Assembly: GCA_014529385.2 (NCBI GenBank) | Contig: CM043969.1 | Coordinates: 35,661,446-35,725,445, forward strand | Length of the DNA: 64,000 nt | Direction: 5' to 3' | DNA from: Adiantum capillus-veneris | Lineage: Eukaryota; Streptophyta; Polypodiopsida; Polypodiales; Pteridaceae | Shown here: in pieces, positions 1-10,013 of the stretch | How positions within the stretch are numbered: position 1 is the stretch's first letter | Layout: the number at the start of each line of letters is the position of its first letter | Notes under the pieces: model-generated | Told to the model about the DNA's origin: nothing | The model's input: the letters and a program-made list of their open reading frames with translations, nothing else | The model's database searches: none | Program-made: the position numbers and the translations under genes

Positions 1-99
1 ACTATACTCATAACTACACATTGTAGTGTGAGTACCGCCCCGCCACACACTGTGTCTATCTCCTTCTTCGTGCTGGCTCTCTATGTGTGTGCTCTCCGA

Positions 100-480
100 T
101 CCCAACAATTTCGTTGATTCCATGGTTATTCTAGGTGATACCATGATGTTGTTTCGTTGATACCATGGTTATTATCGGTGATACCATGATGTTGTTTCGT
201 TGATACAATGATTATTCTCGGTGATATCATGATGTTGTTTCGTTGGTACCATGGTTATTCTCGATGATACCATGATGTTGTTTCATTGGTACAATGATTA
301 TTCTCATTGATATCATGATGTTGTTTCGTTGATACCATGGTTATTCTCGGTGATACCATGACGTTGTTTCGTTGATACAATGATTATTCTATGATGCTTT
401 TCGTTGATACAATGATGATTTATTCATTTTTATTGATATAATGATGATATTTTTGTTAATACTTTGATGATACTCATTGA
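100..480. repeat. 43-bp tandem satellite, about seven units
   Basis: Units of about 43 bp follow one another. The anchor words ccatggtt or caatgatt sit at 120, 163, 206, 249, 292, 335 and 378, each 43 bp apart. From 163 onward the two variants alternate, which gives an 86-bp higher-order unit. The array decays after about 400, where the spacing drops to 32-33 bp. No coding role is visible. Confidence 0.85.
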
Positions 481-1445
481 TATCACTACGTTGATAAATG
501 TCATTTTATGTAGTATATACACATGTCATTTTCATCACATAATCACGCATCTTGTCTTTTACGTTCATACTTATATGTTATCGTGCGTATATATGTCATC
601 AAAAGAGTGGCGTCACGAACCATCTCTTATGGCATTGTGAATGTTATTATTTCACTAACGATGCTAATAATTTTCATGACTATGTTTTTTGAGTCTATGA
701 TCTATGTAGGATTGATCAAATAATTGATTTCATGAAGACAAACTTGGTGACAATAAAAGATTTATGAAGACATGTTTGGTGATGCCATATTGATAACAAG
801 CTACACAACAGATTCACGAAGACACTTCTGACTATGAGCTAATCGATAGCCTTTACACCTCTTTATTGAACCTTTGTATTCATTATTGTATTTGATAGGA
901 TAGGAGTAATGTAACTCCTCATAAAACATTCACTGTAAAAGGAGTGATGTAGATCCTCATAAAATATTCATTGTAAAAGGAGTGATGTAGCTCCTCATGA
1001 ACATTTGTACATTCAAATATGGATTTTATAATATAACGGTGGGTGTATATAGAGCTATGGGTTTTTCCCTTGATCCCCCAAGGGTTTTTTCATCCACAGT
1101 TAGGGACCCTTATTTGAGCGAGGGTGTTGAGCTTATATGTGAAGCTACTCAATATATGGCTTCTCTATATATGGCACCCAGGTCCCCTCTATATATACAT
1201 CATCTCATGTGTGTATTCTACACACTTTGGGGTTCTATTTCTGTGCTCTCTCTTTCTCTCTCAACAAGGGTGACTTTGAGCCCCGTCCAACCCTCTTTTT
1301 TTTCACGCACTGCAAGTCAATACTGAGATTACAAAAGCACTATTGCAACAGCTTCACAGTCATGTAGATTCACGTGGGAGAAGGTACCAAAGGGACTGTT
1401 TTAGTTAATTTTACTGATGATCAAGTGATGGCTTAACTCTATGCA
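481..1445. other. Non-coding stretch with a short 38-bp repeat
   Basis: No recognisable gene. At 902, 940 and 977 there are three copies of a 37-38 bp unit. Its core, AGGAGTnATGTAnnTCCT, is close to a palindrome and could form a small hairpin. An ATG-open stretch at 997-1326 resembles no family I know. Its TATATA-rich text (about 1160-1200) looks more like LTR or promoter sequence than a gene. Confidence 0.5.
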
Positions 1446-1602
1446 TTAAAAAAGTTGGGCCTTTTGCATTTCTATCCAACGAATATAGTGCAAGTGGCTA
1501 GTCGATATATGTGTTATAAATACTTGGCACGACAGTGTTTCATAGTCTTTGCAGTGCTTTGAGTTCCTCCATCCACTAGGTGGGAAGAGTCTCTTAGAAA
1601 TA

Positions 1603-2106
1603 TTAATAATAATTACCGAGCATTGTTGACATAGGCACAATACTCTTTAGCACAAAAATGAAGACACCATTTTGAGCAAAGTCATCCACAACAACAATGA
1701 TAGCATCACTATTAACAAGATACGTGATACCACTTTTGAGAATCAAGTCATACTTTCCCGAGGGTGGATCACTTTGAACTGTTCGGCCAAACGTGAGGGG
1801 TTGTATAGGATTGCTCTTGCCAGAGGTATCTAGGATGTCCATTTGGAAAGAAACTGTCATTACATTGCCACCATGTTGTGTGACGTATGTCGATGCTCCT
1901 TTGACCATACCTGTGAGTGAATGTGTCCACGTTTCAACAACCTCACCACCTAAGCCATGAATTCGAAATGATGCTAGAAACTTCGAAATGTCTTGGTTAA
2001 TGATATTTTCATCCCCTGAATGGAACCACAAAGCCATGGCTTGTTGACTGCTTTTGATATCAAGATACGGCCAATAATTGTCATTACAAGAGACATTAAC
2101 AGTCAT
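1603..2106 (-). CDS. Unrecognised ORF, 167 codons
   Basis: This ORF starts at an ATG and runs 167 codons. I do not recognise its family. The protein is of mixed composition with several short hydrophobic stretches, such as DAIIVVVDDFAQ and GVFIFVL near the C-terminus. It is rich in beta-prone segments and has no obvious signal peptide, zinc ligands or repeats. It reads from a tract that ends in a long poly-G run just upstream of its start. It could be a broken exon of a host gene or a retroelement fragment. No neighbour explains it. Confidence 0.35.
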   Translation of the reverse strand: MTVNVSCNDNYWPYLDIKSSQQAMALWFHSGDENIINQDISKFLASFRIHGLGGEVVETWTHSLTGMVKGASTYVTQHGGNVMTVSFQMDILDTSGKSNPIQPLTFGRTVQSDPPSGKYDLILKSGITYLVNSDAIIVVVDDFAQNGVFIFVLKSIVPMSTMLGNYY

Positions 2107-2136
2107 TGTGGTATTTTTCCCATTTTTTGTGGTTTA

Positions 2137-2146
2137 GGGGGGGGGA

Positions 2147-2179
<33 letters not shown>

Positions 2180-2183
2180 GGGG
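2137..2183 (+). repeat. Poly-G tract
   Basis: Nine G, then AC, then an uninterrupted run of 30 G (2148-2177), then AC and four G. The run could form G-quadruplex structures and is prone to replication slippage and assembly error. Confidence 0.9.
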
Positions 2184-2524
2184 TGTCCTCATTTGAGTGC
2201 TCAAATAACTTTTTCAAATTACGAGTTATGACGTACTTGTCGAGCTCTATGACCCATTTGTAAAACTTGGTGACAAATTCATCCATCTGCTGGGTTCGAA
2301 TCCTAGTTGGTGCCGTGTAGTGACCAACATGGTGGATGCAATTTTGGGATGATTCCTCACGTCCTGGTAGTAGGATGCTGGTGGCACAAATGCGGGTGGA
2401 TCTATCGACCCTTGCCCATCCTCCTCGCTCAACTCTACCCTCGCCCTCGTCGCCCCTTCCATGGCAGCCATACTCACGACCAGCTTTTGCTCCACCAACG
2501 TACGTTCCAAGTTCCTACCATAGC

Positions 2525-2604
<80 letters not shown>

Positions 2605-2859
2605 TTATTCTCTCACCTTGGTCTGTTGCTTCGATCTACATCATGATGAGGATTTCAAATTTTTTTGTTATTTCTCCTCACCTAATTGGGCACCTTGCGT
2701 TGAAACAGGAAAACTCTCTCTCTCTTTCTCTCTATCTGTGTGTGTGTGTGTGTGTGTCTCTCTCGCTTGCTCATGCGCGCGATAATTTTCACACTTACGA
2801 GACTATCAGCTATCAAGGGTGATGCCGCCATTTTCCCTCTTTCAACCTGCGTATTTCAT

Positions 2860-2912
<53 letters not shown>

Positions 2913-2913
2913 C

Positions 2914-3008
<95 letters not shown>
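2525..3008. repeat. Cluster of CT, AC, GT and AG microsatellites
   Basis: A (CT)n-(AC)n compound tract lies at 2525-2600, a short (GT)n at 2738-2757, (AC)n at about 2861-2903, and a perfect (AG)n of about 90 bp at 2918-3008. The long ORFs that cross these tracts on both strands are products of the dinucleotide repeats and are not genes. Confidence 0.95.
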
Positions 3009-3011
<3 letters not shown>

Positions 3012-3039
3012 GAAGAAGGGAGGGCAACAAGGTGAGTGT

Positions 3040-3183
3040 GAGGTGGTGAGAGTGAAGCAAGGCGAGAGCTCCATTAAGGGTATAATCCCTTTGTAAACTA
3101 CTTCTTGTTTTGAAGTACTAAAGCCATTGAGTGGCTGCTTTCCTGTGGACGTAGCCCACATTGGCTGAACCACATATATCGTG

Positions 3184-3232
<49 letters not shown>

Positions 3233-3345
3233 CTATAATCTCGTGTATGTAAATCTATCTCTCTCCATTAAGTAATCTACTCAAATATCTATTTAGCTGC
3301 ATCATATTTCCTAACAATCCTCTCTCACAAATCTACTCGGTACAC
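3040..3345 (+). mobile_element. LTR fragment, copia-like 3' (R/U5) end
   Basis: The text at about 3128-3180 (GTGGACGTAG followed by a GAACCACAT-like word) resembles the downstream part of many plant copia LTRs. There the phrase lies between the polyadenylation region and the LTR end. A (CT)n tract (3188-3229) interrupts it. No gag or pol reading frame follows, so this is at most a remnant. The assignment rests on recall of a typical LTR phrase, not on a second copy in the window. Confidence 0.35.
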
Positions 3346-3765
3346 GCCGTTGAAGGTGCTAATCTTGCTTGTGGGTTAGCGCATAACACTAAGATAAGAT
3401 TATTTTCATGTCTTCTTGTAGATTTAAGGTTTAGGGTTTAACTTTGTGTTTGTGTTTTTGTGTGCGTTTTTACAGGTTCTAAAACTTAACCGACAACTTT
3501 CATTGCTCAAATAGAACTAATGTGAGTACTCAAACCTTTAAATGCATATTAAGTTTATTTAAATTACTTTATATATATAAAAAAGACAATTTCATGCTTT
3601 AAACTTTCAATGCTTTAAAAGAAATTAGGATTTGTTATGTGAAATTTCATTTTAAATTATGGAAAACAAAAATTAAGTTTATGAAAAAATCTTGTTTTGA
3701 AGAATTTTTTTATTGAATTGTGTCGTTTTTCAAATTATGTAGTTGATGGGGTTTATGTTTTAGGT

Positions 3766-3940
3766 TACGTTTAAGTTATAAGTTAAGTTAGATTAGGTTA
3801 GGTTATGTTAAGTTAAGGTACATTGTTATGTTAGGTTAAATGTAAGGTTAGGTTAGGTTATCTTATACGTTAGGTTAGATTAAGTTAAGCTACGTTAGGT
3901 TAAGTTATATTAGGTTAGGTTAGATTAAGCTACATTAAGT
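3766..3940 (+). repeat. Degenerate GGTTA / AGGTTA array, left part
   Basis: Many variants of the words TTAGGTTA, AAGTTA and ACGTTA follow each other without a fixed period. The same kind of sequence resumes at 5283-5366, on the far side of the TIR element, so the element appears to have inserted into one array of about 260 bp. Confidence 0.75.
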
Positions 3941-3942
3941 TA

Positions 3943-5282
3943 ACACTAGGTTGGTAACCTAACAGGACATAAAAGTGTCCTTTCAGGGTTTTGAAAAAAA
4001 CCTGCAAAACCATAGTAGATCCACTCATTTTATTAAATCCTTTCATGAGGTTATAGTTCAAGGCCTACTACACATGGAAAAAATAAGAAACTTGTAAAAT
4101 TTCTCATCTTTTGGTCACACCAAGCCTCCAAAGTTGATGGACCAGTACATTTCATCAAAACAATCATTTCTTATGTTTTGTTGCATAAAAATAAGATTAG
4201 GGATTTTTGTAGGACTTGAGATAAATTCCCTAGTTAACTTCAATGGGTTGGTGATCAGAACATATGAGTGCTTCTCACTCACTATTTTTTGTTTTGCCAA
4301 AAGAAATAGGTACAAAAAAGTTGATTTTTTACCAATGTGCAAACCTATCATCAAAGTTTCTATAGCTACGCTCAATACAAATAATATATGCATGTTTTCT
4401 TAGTTCCCTATTGTCCTTTAGGTTCATAAGGATCCATGGAGCATGTCAAAAGAATAATACATCTCTTACCAAGGGGAATCTTGGGGACAAAGATGAAGTG
4501 CTAAATACAGCAAACATGAAAAAACTGGGTTCAACATTATGAGTTGTAGAATCCCATAGAAACTATTCAATATCTAGCCAAATTTGATCCTTATGACTAG
4601 ATATGGTTACTACCTACAAAATGCATATAGTTGTCACAAGAAACTAGAAATATTGAAAAAGCTATACCTGATATACTAGAATGTTTCGTTTTCTTCTATA
4701 ATTGAAAAAATCAACCATCGTTGTGTACTATGCAAAATAGGGTATTAGGTGCCCCAAAACTCAGGGAATATTAGCTTTATGTTACAATATGCGACATAGA
4801 AAATCAAAACTGCATTTGGATATCATGAAAGCCACCAAAAAAATAATAGAAGAGCTAAAATTGGCTAAAAAACAGAATTTGACAATTTTTGTAATTTGGT
4901 CATAACTTACAACTTTAACATTTATTTATCCCTAGAAGCATCAAGACATGTTGAGGACTACTAAAGATAGTTCTTTATCATTATAGACCTCACAAACATG
5001 AATTCTAGAGTGGTATAGTTGCAAAAAGTTGAAAAAAGCCAAAAACAGGACCCGTTTTTTCACACAGTTTAGGTTGTGAAATGTTGTGCAAGGACAAGGT
5101 TAAAGATGGTATTTATTTTCCAAAAAAATGTCAAGTTTTTTTCAGCTCATGAGACAAATTTCTAGATAGATAGAACCTCAAAATCCATTTTGAAACTCTT
5201 GATATAAATCAAGGAAAATGGTCACTTAATAGGACATAAAAGTGTCCCAGGACATAAAAGTGTCCCATTACCAACCTAGTGT
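3943..5282. mobile_element. TIR DNA transposon (non-autonomous), copy a, 1,340 bp
   Basis: The ends are inverted repeats: ACACTAGGTTGGTAA on the left, and its reverse complement ending at 5282. TA lies immediately outside both ends (3941-3942 and 5283-5284) and fits a TA target-site duplication. Just inside the ends are hairpin motifs: GGACA-TAAAAG-TGTCC at 3965-3980 on the left, and two copies at 5232-5247 and 5250-5265 on the right. The interior is AT-rich. Two short ORFs on opposite strands (4115-4393 minus, 4134-4403 plus) overlap and look accidental. I see no transposase. A second, related element lies at 62,558-63,163. Confidence 0.8.
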
Positions 5283-5366
5283 TACGTTATATTATCTTAT
5301 ATGTTAAGTTAGGTTAAGTTACATTAGGCTATGTTACGTTAGGCTAGGTAAAGCTACATAAGGTTA
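5283..5366 (+). repeat. Degenerate GGTTA array, right part
   Basis: This continues the array at 3766-3940 after the TIR element, with the same TTAGGTTA-like and ACGTTA-like words. Confidence 0.65.
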
Positions 5367-5378
5367 TTGGAACTCCAG

Positions 5379-5530
5379 ACAGGGCGGATGTGTTAGTTGG
5401 ATATGCCTATGGTGCATTTTGGTTGATTGTTGACAAATGTAGGTGTGGTGTTATGATGCTTCTTGTGAATCAGGCAATATGCCTTTGGCCTTTTGATCCA
5501 GGTGGAATGAGCATCTACTACTGCTACTGC
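5379..5530 (+). pseudogene. Fragment with a W-P-F-D-P-G-G motif
   Basis: One plus-strand frame reads a short stretch with the motif WPFDPGG (5486-5506) and then runs to a stop. The motif is the same kind as the repeated [FY]DPGG motifs in the acidic gag-like genes at 13,413-15,190 and 18,087-20,036. The stretch may therefore be a remnant of that retroelement family. It is too short to classify further. Confidence 0.35.
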
Positions 5531-6699
5531 TGAGCATGAATGCTCTAGCAGGCTAGGGGGTGGGCAAATTATGTCAGGAGTTTTTTGGAGCAGAGGATTG
5601 CGCATATGTACATACACATGCATGGTGCATCAAATAAAGTATTGCCCATTTTCCAGAGCCAGGTGGTTACGTGGGGCCCACATGTGTACAGGTAGGACAG
5701 GGTGTACATAGTGCATCGATTTTTACTATTACCAGTACCACTGTGTTTTTTCTACAATAACGAGGAGTTGGTAGCGCGTAAAACTTCTTGAGGAAGCTAT
5801 CCGCGGGCCGACGACATGAGGTAAGTAGGTGCGTCAGATGGCATCTAGTGGCGTCAGGAGGGCGAATGGGGTCAATACTTGCACGCGGAGAAGTACGGAC
5901 ACAACGTGGGTGTTTGCTTGTGAGAATTATGCAGAAAGGTCATCATGAGAACCTTTTTTTGGGGCCACTTCACGTGGTTGCGCGATGCATTATTGGGGAA
6001 AGCTGAGTGCCAGGTGTGCGAATGATGCAAAAAGGTGACAATTATTCACTGCGAGGTCAGTTTTTGGCTTGTTCGGGGTCTAAAAGGCCAAGGGTGCCCA
6101 AGTAATAAATCTAAGTGTGGGAACTGAAAAAACAGAGAGAAGACCAGAAAAAACGTGGAGAAGAGAGGAGGAACAGCCGCAGGTGTGTGTTTTGGGTTTT
6201 TGGAGTCTGTTTTGGCCGTAAACTGCTCATCCGAGGTCGGATTTGAGCACTTTGACATTGTAGACTGGGGTTTTGGGCCGTTCCGGACGCGATGGCGCTG
6301 TCCATTTTGCCAAATTCCTCACTCTTTTCTTGCTATTTTTCTGTGTAAGTTTCTCCGATGAGCGAAGTTTCTGCTCTAGTTTGTGATTGTATCTGGTATC
6401 TTTTACCCATATTGTGTGAGCTGTTTGCCCCATTGGTGTTGGCCCAAGCTCATTTGTATCTAAACATAAAAAATTCTCCTCTTTTGAGCTGAGTTTTTTG
6501 GGTGTGTGTGTGTGTGTGTGTGTGTCTGTGTGGAGTGGGCAAGTGGATAGTCTCTCTCCTCTCACTCCAGAGGTGTGTTCCCTGTCTCGGCCAGGTGTGT
6601 TGTCTAAGCCGAGTGGTGCCCCATAGTGTGTGTGTGTATCATTCCAAGAGTGTGTGCCGGGTAGTTATAGAGGCGCTGTGTGTGTTTTCATCCCGCTCA
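5531..6699. other. No recognised gene; possible retroelement leader
   Basis: No coding region can be supported here. A (GT)n tract lies at about 6499-6526. The stretch precedes the gag-like gene and may hold the LTR and leader of that element, but I found no matching LTR downstream. Confidence 0.4.
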
Positions 6700-8201
6700 C
6701 AACGGTCTCACAAATCCATAGATTCAAACAAAAAGAGGATGAATTAGTACGCAAAGCATCATTACAGCTCAAGAGATATGTTAAGCTCTGTCCGAGAGCG
6801 GAATTACCTACGCAAGCACGACTGATGCTGATCTTTATCCAAGGAATGAGAGATGAGGGCTTTTAGAGGGATCTGCATATAATAAGGAGGATGACGCTAA
6901 ACGAGTTGATCAAAGAAGCTCTTTATCTAGTGGATAACTGTGGGGCATACAAAGAAAAGGACTTAAAGAGTCAAGGAGATGACACATCCTCTCAACATAG
7001 TGTTTCAGAGATAAGTGAGTCCATTGCCAAGCCAACGACACCTATTGATCAAGAAAATCTTATCGACGACTTGGTCAAGAGGTTGATTCCTCTTGTAAGG
7101 TCTGATTCGGGAGAGACGAAGTGGTGTGAAATTGAGAGAAAATGGACGAACCATACCGGGGAAGAGTGCTATTATAGCATGGATAATGCTAGGGAGAGGT
7201 ATGTACAACCTGTTCCAGAAGCACCTACTCCACCTAGATACATTACGGGGAATGCGCCAGGACCAGTAGGAGTTTTAAGTCCACAGCTTGTCTTAGGACA
7301 ACAACCTCTACTGCTGCCAGGTGCTAGAATGCAGGTAGACATGAGATACATGCCAATGATAAAAGCATCAAATAAACCAACGCCAGTACCAGCTACAATG
7401 TGGTATAGCAACCAAAGTGAGTACTACCCTTCGGATCAACAAAATGTGAGAGAAACACATGGAGTAGTGAGGCCGGTACAACCTCCACCTCTTGGGTTTC
7501 AGTCGAAAGAAAGAAGGTATGAAATGGAGGAAAGGACATTGCGATTCATTGCAAATAGAGGCTTATCTAGTTCAAAGCTTGCTTATAGCCAAGAGGAAAT
7601 GTTAAAAGAATCTCCTCAACCAGAGACAGATTGTCACAAATGTCGTGACAACCACTTGGTCAAACAATGTCCTCATACGGAGATCACTGAAGTAAATGGC
7701 TATTGTCTTGAGTGTGGCATCACTCACTTGATCCCCGATTACCCGAAAAAACCAAACCAAATCAGGAAAATCACGACAAATGTATCAGGGATTGTTCAAC
7801 TCCCTAGTAGCTCAGAAAATAAAAATGTCATACCAGTTCAAGTGGTTACGAGAGCACAAGCTCAAAAGAAAGATGATGAGAATCCAGAGACAAAGAACAC
7901 GGAAAGTGACACGAGTCCAAAGACAGATGATGGACCAAAGACAGACCCACCTAGTCAGAAAACCAAGAGCAAACGAAATAGTTGGAAAGCTAGAAAGACT
8001 AGGATGAAAGCACGCAGGGAACGAGAGAAAAAATCCCTAGCTAAGAAGCTTACCGAAGCTGAGGAGAAGATAAAACAACATGAGGAAAAGGAGGCACCTT
8101 CTCTTACACAGATGGTTAAACCTCTAGAAGAACCATCCACGGATGAGAAACCGAGAAGTGCTATAATGAACAAGATTGGGGTTATGAACATATATACCTG
8201 A
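6700..8201 (+). pseudogene. Retrotransposon gag-like protein with two zinc-knuckle-like motifs
   Basis: An open frame with a good ATG starts at 6891 and runs 436 codons. The same frame is open upstream from about 6700, interrupted only by a TAG at 6864-6866. The upstream part together with residues 1-20 reads like the helical core of Ty3/gypsy Gag. The middle is proline-rich (residues about 105-215). A cysteine-histidine motif CHKCRDNHLVKQC (CX2CX3HX4C) lies near residues 248-260. It is followed by a second, CLECGITHLIPDY, in which the last cysteine is tyrosine. The C-terminus is lysine- and glutamate-rich and likely forms a coiled coil. No protease or polymerase follows. It is probably a decayed retroelement gag, and the family is uncertain. 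Confidence 0.6.
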
Positions 8202-8239
8202 GACATATGGAAACCATAACAAAGGTAAACTTGAGGGAC

Positions 8240-9637
8240 CATAGCTATAGGGATGTGACGAGAACACCGGTTGAGGAGTTTGATTCCGCCACAGTAGCAG
8301 GATCAGAACTTCCAGCTTAGTTAAGTAAGCCTAAAGAATTGTGGATGTGTGGAGCTTCACAATGTGGTAGCTTGAAACGTGAGGAATGTATCCTAGAGCG
8401 GGTTATAGAGGATAAGGACTATATCCCAGAACCATTTCCTGAAGAAGAGTTAGAGCCTTTTGGATGGGAACACATCTTGGCTACTCTGGACGTGTGCGCC
8501 GTGGAGGATGCTCCCACAACAAAGTTTTTTGATGAAAATGGCGATGATGTCGTTCCTTATTTTGCAGTGAATGTAATCCAGGAAAACGAACAGAACCAAA
8601 CATCAAAAAGCTCTCGAAATAAGGAGCAAACAAAGAAATGTGGAGAATCAAAAGATGAAGAAGACGATGAGTTCTATGACTCTGTAGAACACTTCGAGAT
8701 TCAAGAAGATCAACGACCCGGGAATCAATGTCATCGCTACACGAATAACGTGCATCAAAAGTGGATTCCAAAGTCCTCGGTGAAAACACAACCACCACAA
8801 GCATCCTCATACATGGCTCCTAATAAGGATGCAAAGACTCAGCTAGGAGGAATATGACCAGAGCAACGAGCTAACAATGCTCTAATCAATGGGCTAGAAA
8901 AGTCCTCCAAGAAACTACCACCCACGAGCAAACAGACAGTAACTTTCCACTACCAGCCAAAAAATCAAGGGAAAGTACAAGAAGTCAACCTTGCTGAGGA
9001 TAGTAGCGATAGTGATGAATCTTACGACATCCCCTATCATCAACTCAGGACATCACTATCACCAACCCCTTCAGCAACAACCATGATAGGTCAAAAGAAC
9101 AAGACAACAAGTCAAAGTCAAAAAGCTCGACAAATCTGGATACCAAAAATCCAGATCGGCCAAAAACAACTATGGATCAAGAAGACAAAGATCTCTAATG
9201 ACAAATCACAAGATCCAACACCAAAACAAAAACAAGGAAAGCGTGCACGAACGGGTAAGAATATCACAAAGTCGCAAGCTTTCAAAACTCAGGTTTGGGC
9301 TCCAAAGAAGTTGATTCAAGCACAAAAAAGTCAGGAATTCATTTGGATTCCAAAACAACCACAGTATCAACTTTCAAAGCCTAAATCCCTTCCCCAACCA
9401 AGCGTACAAGGGCTGAAGCAAAGACCATTGTCGACTCTCACAACAAAAAGGTGGATCCCAAAGAAGTCTCTTCAAACACAAATGAAGCACGGGCAAGTAT
9501 GGGTTCCCAAACGAGAGCCAACAACAAAACAACCAATAATCGCAAAGAAATGGGTCCCAAAGACGAACAACAAAACTGATGTCAATGCATCGCCGCTTGA
9601 ATTCTTACAATTCTTCCTACGATTACAGTACAGTTAG
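8240..9637 (+). pseudogene. Reading frame with repeated W-x-P-K motifs, downstream of gag
   Basis: One frame is open from about 8240 to 9637 except for a TAG at 8318-8320 and a TGA at 8855-8857. Its first half is acidic (EPFPEEELEPFGWEH, then several Glu/Asp runs). Its second half is basic and glutamine/lysine-rich. It carries about seven short motifs of the form W-[IVA]-P-K: IWIPK, VWAPK, IWIPK, RWIPK, VWVPK, KWVPK, and one earlier KWIPK near 8761. They are spaced by roughly 20-40 residues. I do not recognise the protein. Single W-V-P-K phrases occur in some plant retroelement Gag proteins, so this is most likely an extension of the gag gene before it, but the repetition is unusual. Confidence 0.45.
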
Positions 9638-9849
9638 AAGAGAGCAAGTCGCTTCAATCAAGCAACGATACAGGAGCTTCAAAGACCATTACATTGCTTA
9701 GAATAGGAAGCCTCGCCAACAAATTCCAATAAGCAAATTGCTTATAGCCACATCTTGCACAACATAAATCTTTTCCATGCATTGACTGTGTATGCATAGT
9801 AGGGCTACATTACAAGGCCTACATAGGGACAACCTTTAATTGCCCAAGC

Positions 9850-10013
9850 ACAACATATACCCTTTGCGATACCCTGTCGTAAAGGATGACTCCAAATAGG
9901 AAGGGGGGAGGCATTCTGAATGCAGACCTAACAACACATACCCTTTGCGATACCCTGTCGTAAAGGATGACTCCAAATAGGAAGGGGGGAGGCATTCTGA
10001 ATGCAGACCTAAC
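9850..10013. repeat. 81-bp tandem duplication containing a polypurine tract
   Basis: Two nearly identical 81-bp units start at 9860 and 9941 (word CCCTTTGCGATACCC). Each contains AGGAAGGGGGGAGG (about 9899 and 9980), which resembles the polypurine tract that primes plus-strand synthesis next to a 3' LTR. It lies about 220 bp downstream of the W-x-P-K frame. Confidence 0.8.

Noticed and set aside
100-480. A CRISPR array
   Set aside because: The repeat is a contiguous satellite without unique spacers, in a eukaryotic context.
2247-3173. Long ORFs on both strands over dinucleotide repeats
   Set aside because: They translate to runs of Ser-Leu, Arg-Glu, Thr-His or Cys-Val. Their openness comes only from the microsatellites.
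4115-4403. Small genes inside the 3943 element
   Set aside because: Two ORFs overlap almost completely on opposite strands and show no domain or biased codon pattern.
3944-5281. Reading the TIR element as a CACTA transposon because its ends read CACTAG...CTAGTG
   Set aside because: The flanking bases would be TAA and TTA, not a 3-bp direct duplication. There is no subterminal GCGTCGCTA array, and the TA-flanked reading with ACACTAG ends fits both copies.
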